From Cochliopodium minus (taxonomy: Eukaryota; Discosea; Himatismenida; Cochliopodiidae), in assembly GCA_024220525.1 (NCBI GenBank), contig JAMYWO010000159.1:1-64000 (forward strand): DNA of 64,000 nucleotides, read 5' to 3'. Shown here one piece after another: positions 60,201 through 64,000 of this stretch. The notes under the pieces are model-generated. The model was given only the letters and a program-made list of their open reading frames with translations. It was not told where the DNA came from and did no database searches. Each line of letters opens with the position of its first letter. The first letter of the stretch is position 1. The position numbers were made by a program, and so were the translations under genes.

Positions 60201-61621
60201 AACATCGCTCATGTCAGAGAAATACATTTTCTCCCTTTGATCATCGACATAATTGCTCACTCCATCCTCATATTTCTTTCTGGCGAGGGAAAAGTAATGC
60301 TCAAGACCCTTCATCTCAGGTGCATGTATCATGTGCCTGAGAAATTCCTTTGGATTATCGAATGATTCGATTTGATCTCTGACGAATCTCTGGAATTCAT
60401 AATATTGGGGATCTCCATAGACTGGCAACTCCTCTTCGATATCCCAATTGGCCACTTTGATATCTCTAAAGTAATAAGCATTAGATGGATTCTCATTGAT
60501 GAATTCCTCAACATCCTCCCTGTTGACCCCAAGCTCAGAGAGTTCAGTGATGGAGATGGAGTTCTCCAACAACATATGTTGATGCTTTTTCTTTAATTTG
60601 GTATCCTTATCATCGTTTTCATTTATTTCTACTTTTAATCTGTTAAGATATTTTTGAATTCTGGCTTTTCTTTCTCCCTTTGCTTGTTGAAATCTCTTTT
60701 CATACAATCTTTCGAATTCTTTGTTGATCTTTTTATCTTCCTCATTCAAATAGTTTTCATCTACTCCCATTTCTGTAGCTTGTTGCATATGGATTCTCCA
60801 TTCTATCAAATTATATTCTTCCTATAATAGACAATTAATATATTGTTATAATAATGATTATGAAAAATAGATTATATAAATGAGAATTTGAAGATAATGA
60901 ATAATTCAATGGAAAAATTATATAATTTTTGATCATCAAATATATTTTTCGAATGTGATTCAAGATTGTTTTAAAATAATACCTTTTTTTTGTAATCTTG
61001 TTCTACAAGATAAAATGCTTTTTCTTCAGAATATCCTTTTTTCATATATTCTATTTGTTTTTCAAGGAAGATGGTAGATGGATGAACATAGTTAGTAGGA
61101 ACTGCATATGAATCAACCAAATGAACTACAGTGTTCTCCCAAAATTCTGGATGTGTATCCCTTATTTTATACAGTAATTTATCTTCTGGGAAAACAATTT
61201 TTTTCTGGGTGAATAAAAAATGAGAATAATGTCAAAAAAATGATTAAGAACTTTTAATTACATTTGGTTCTCCAGGCAAAGGTCCTCCCACAGGCCTACA
61301 AAAAAAAATTTAGAAAGATGTTGATATTTGGAAGTTTATTTTAAAAAATATCATACGGCATATCTATTGCAGCTTGTAACCATATTGGTGTATAAATATA
61401 CCCAGTTTTGTATGCATTTTTCATCTTAAAGTTAAAAAAAATTTTATAATGGCACTGATCCTGTTAAAATAAATATATCCTTACATTCTCCAACCAGTTA
61501 TATGACCATTTGAGTCTAAAAATAAAAAATATTAGATCTTTTGAGACATTATAATATATATTTCAGATTTGAATTTATAAATTGATTCTTTTGAAGATAT
61601 TTACTTTGATTGCAAGCTCAT
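57294..61621 (-). CDS. Giant protein with an mS23 (Rsm25)-like mitoribosomal N-terminus, 1299 residues
   Basis: Six exons (61605-61621, 61485-61515, 61357-61424, 61262-61295, 60983-61204, 57294-60821) sum to 3900 nt in frame. The first 125 residues follow the mitochondrial small-subunit protein mS23/Rsm25: NMKNAYKTGYIYTPIWLQAA, DMPPVGGPLPGEPNKKIVFPEDKLLYKIRDTHPEFW. The next 1170 residues are not recognised. They begin as a charged helix (NEEDKKINKEFERLYEKRFQ), contain acidic Ser/Glu tracts (SDMSDVSDSESAPK, ESDDETDL) and end in helical segments (FISFSFQDLQSHQQTVNKL, YTFLSKLLTSFPTPVLDTL). No repeat or catalytic motif was seen. I infer a mitoribosomal subunit with a very large lineage-specific extension, or a fusion. 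The start at 61621 is set by splice phase; the preceding frame at 61622-61805 is not needed. Confidence 0.72.
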
Positions 61622-61978
61622 CTCTTATTTTTTTTTGAAAACAAATTTTTTTTTTTATTTTTGTGAGGCTTATATTTAATTTCTTCAACAAGGATTGCAG
61701 ATCATAAACTTTATTTACATAACAATTTTTATAATTAGCTTGTAATTCTAAAATTAAAAAAAAAATGAAGGTGTTGTATTCCAAACATCCAAAAAATATC
61801 TTCAATCTGAATATACAAAAAAAGAATCATGCATCATTTGGATTTAATTCCCTCAAAACATTTGGTAAAAAAAGCATAAAATAAAGAAAGCGGTGGAAAT
61901 TTAATTACATTTTTTTCACATCAAAAAACCATATCATATCATTTGTAAGTACAATATAATAAACCAAATTATAACTCA
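61622..61978. promoter_or_regulatory. Divergent promoter region between mS23-like and Mrs2-like genes
   Basis: 357 bp between the two start codons on opposite strands. A minus-strand open frame at 61622-61805 is Lys/Ile-rich and lacks family signs; I treat it as chance. No named promoter motif. Confidence 0.45.
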
Positions 61979-63361
61979 ATGATGAATGGCAACAATCATA
62001 TAAACAATTGGAATAAGAAAAACTATATTACCAATATAAAGAAAGATAAGAAGGAAATAATGAAAGAGAAAGAACTGATCAATTCGCAAATATCAGAATA
62101 TTATCAACTGAAAAAGAAAAAGCAGCCAAATTACACGAATCCATTGCTATGTTTGGAAGTGAGAAGTGGTATCAACAAGCAAATAATGCCCGTGCAAACA
62201 AATAGAATTGTATTGTCACAGGAATTGAATGTAGCGATGAGAGATCTCAGAGCATTGAAGCAAAGAGAATTATCTTCTTTTGTGGTCACAGCAAATACGA
62301 TAATCCTGAATATCATGGATAAGAGAGCTATCATCAGGCATGATAGAGTTCAATTGTTTCTCGATGCTGTAGGAGAGGAACATAGGATGGAAAACATAAG
62401 AATGTTACAAGATGAATTGCATGAAAGAATCAGTAAACTTTTTTTTTTACTGATGAATTCAATCTTGTTTTGAAAATAATTCCCAAAATGATAAGAATAT
62501 AATTATTAATATTAATTAATAGAAATTGTTTAATACTTTTTTGAGTTTAAATAGAATAAAATATCTTTTATGTTTTTAAAGTTTCATTTTGAAAGTTTAT
62601 TAAAATAATAATGATAAATAAAAATTCAATATCATCACCTTCTTGGAAAAATAATTCGATAAATTTATTTTTTTCATTTTCCAGATATAAAGCCCAATCT
62701 CAATCTTTTCCCGAGCAACAATGAGTTTGAATTTCTTGCACTTGAGGGAATCTTGAACTTCGTGCACACTGAGCTCGAAAACAAGTTGGACGAGCTGAAG
62801 CCTCAAGTGAAGGACACCATGCAGGGTCTCGTCGAGGAGCAGACCGAGCAGAACCTCAACAAACTTCTAGACATGAACAGACAAGTAGATAACGTAAACA
62901 CCGATATCTTGGAAGTTGTCAAGCTCCTCAAACAAATTCTCGAAGACGATGATGATCTCGCTTCTTTGTACCTCACTCATACTTTTCAAACTGGTAAGAT
63001 TAGACCTCAACAGCAGCATGAAGAAATCGAGATTCTCTTGGAAAATTATCTTCAAAGGTTTGAGGAGTTAGGAAAGGAGACTAAGGAGCTTGAGACTCTT
63101 ATCAATAGTACTGAAGATTGGATCAAGATACGTTTTGATAGTCGTCGTAATAGATTGATCCATATCAATCTTTTGTTTACCATGGGTACCTTTTCTGTTG
63201 GTTTTGCTACCTTGATTTCTTCTGCTTTTGGAATGAATCTCATTTCTGGTTTTGAGTCTCATCCATCCTTGTTTTATCTTGCTTGCTCTGCCATGGGTTT
63301 TTCTTCTGTCACTGTTTTCTTCGCTTTTTACCTCTTTATGAAAAGAAGAAATATATTATAA
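61979..63361 (+). CDS. Mrs2/CorA-type magnesium channel, probably mitochondrial
   Basis: Two exons (61979-62432, 62685-63361) give 376 residues. Family marks are RDLRALKQRELSSFVVTANTIILNIMDKRAIIRHDRVQLFLD, then PFEFRALE-like FEFLALEGIL, the long stalk helix (LENKLDELKPQVKDTMQGLVE), and two C-terminal transmembrane helices. The first helix ends in the selectivity motif AFGMNL (GMN). The second runs LACSAMGFSSVTVFFAFYLFM and ends KRRNIL. The Mrs2 subgroup sits in the mitochondrial inner membrane; the basic Asn-rich N-terminus may be a presequence. Homopentameric channels are typical. Stop TAA at 63359-63361. Confidence 0.93.
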
Positions 63362-63689
63362 ATAAAAATTTTGTCAATTAAAATGTTAAATTAAAGCCTT
63401 CACAAAACATCTCCAAATTGTGTAAAAAGTTGTTCCGTTTTGAATAAATAATGTAAACATTTCTTATTTTAACATCTCAAATCATTAATACTCTCAAAAG
63501 TTCAATTGATAGAGTAAATCGAGAAATAATTAGGTCAATGGGAAGATATTTATGAAATTGATTTGATTGTTTTGAGAAAATGTTCTCACAAAAGATAAAT
63601 TTTCCCAAAGGTACTGAAATTCCATTCTAAGTAAACTGATTAATGTATCTTTTTATCAAGTTTTTCATTGATCAATAAAAAAAATTGGG
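63362..63689. other. Intergenic spacer
   Basis: 3' flank of the Mrs2-like gene and promoter of the following gene, same strand. AT-rich, with no clear motif. Confidence 0.6.
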
Positions 63690-64000
63690 ATGGGAAATTC
63701 AAAGATAAAGAAAAGCAAATCCAAATCCAATCTGAAAGAAAATTTATCTGATGATAAAGTATTGGAAGTAAAGGAATTAGATACCCACATTCATGTTGAA
63801 ATTCCCATTGAAGAGAATAGAGAAGAGGAAAGTAATAAACATTTGAAAACAAATAATTATAAAAAAATTTAATTCTGTACACTATTATCAGATGAAAAGG
63901 AAATTTCTATGAAGATAAAAAATGACATAGAAGATAATAATGAATCAGATAAAGAGAAATCAGATAAAGAGAAATCAGATACAGAGAAATCAGATAAAGA
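63690..64000 (+). CDS. Start of a Ser/Asp/Lys/Glu-rich repeat protein (cut by the window end)
   Basis: The first exon 63690-63831 encodes MGNSKIKKSKSKSNLKENL...THIHVEIPIEENREEE. A donor GTAATA at 63832 and acceptor CAG at 63889-63891 (60-bp intron) keep phase. The second exon reads NEKEISMKIKNDIEDNNE followed by SDKEK repeats that run off the window. MGNS is a plausible N-myristoylation start. The repeat unit TCAGATAAAGAGAAA occurs four times with one change, indicating recent tandem expansion. Disordered protein; function unknown. Confidence 0.6.

Noticed and set aside
61622-61805. Minus-strand frame as an N-terminal exon of the mS23-like gene
   Set aside because: Its phase does not fit the next exon. 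The ATG at 61621 in another frame joins cleanly.

Overview
The window is nuclear DNA of an AT-rich, intron-rich protist with a mitochondrion. Exons have moderate GC, while introns and spacers are almost pure A/T. Introns are GT-AG, many shorter than 150 bp, and the standard code is used (TAA, TGA and TAG all end genes). An actin-like protein, a talin/vinculin-like giant protein, a G-alpha subunit, a PPK1-type polyphosphate kinase, Asn-rich tracts and a collagen-like protein fit a free-living amoeboid protist (amoebozoan or heterolobosean). The sequence alone does not decide the lineage.

Four single-n gaps split the window into five contigs: C1 1-6923, C2 6925-9602, C3 9604-30952, C4 30954-44276, C5 44278-64000+. 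The most important result is that the contigs lie in reversed order with orientation kept. The last 77 bp of C2 equal the first 77 bp of C1, and the last 68 bp of C3 equal the first 68 bp of C2. A PH-domain gene begins at the end of C2 and finishes at the start of C1. A DEP-PH-SH3-CLU gene begins in C3 and finishes at the end of C4. Both joins keep the reading frame exactly. The genomic order is therefore C4-C3-C2-C1, probably preceded by C5.

C1 holds the 3' part of a double-PH protein (+), an EF-hand/purple acid phosphatase with 13 exons including one of 5 nt (+), and the 3' part of a divergent actin (-). C2 holds an LRR protein (-) and the 5' part of the PH gene (+). C3 holds the N-terminal two thirds of the CLU fusion (-), mitochondrial 3-hydroxyacyl-CoA dehydrogenase (-), an RNA-repair-type n-ucleotidyltransferase fused to a degenerate T4 Rnl1-like RNA ligase (-), a collagen-like secreted protein (-), an M28 aminopeptidase (-), an unrecognised gene (+), a divergent G-alpha (-), a sirtuin (-) and an ankyrin protein (+). 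C4 holds a GH18 chitinase-like gene cut by the gap (-), a multi-RRM/RING protein (-), a single-RRM relative (-), PPK1 (-) and the C-terminal third of the CLU fusion (-). C5 holds a 2046-residue helical talin/vinculin-like protein (-), a CUE-vWA-U-box protein (-), TMEM14 (+), Sec61 alpha (+), a decayed duplicate of the neighbouring gene's 3' part, a 1299-residue protein with an mS23-like N-terminus (-), an Mrs2-type Mg2+ channel (+) and the start of a Ser/Asp/Lys-rich protein (+).

Exon models were made by hand from splice sites and checked for frame. Most complete models sum to a multiple of three. There is no operon logic. The most unusual biology is the NTase/pseudo-ligase fusion, the CLU fusion, the giant mS23-like protein and introns made of strand-polarised (ATTTTTT)n repeats.
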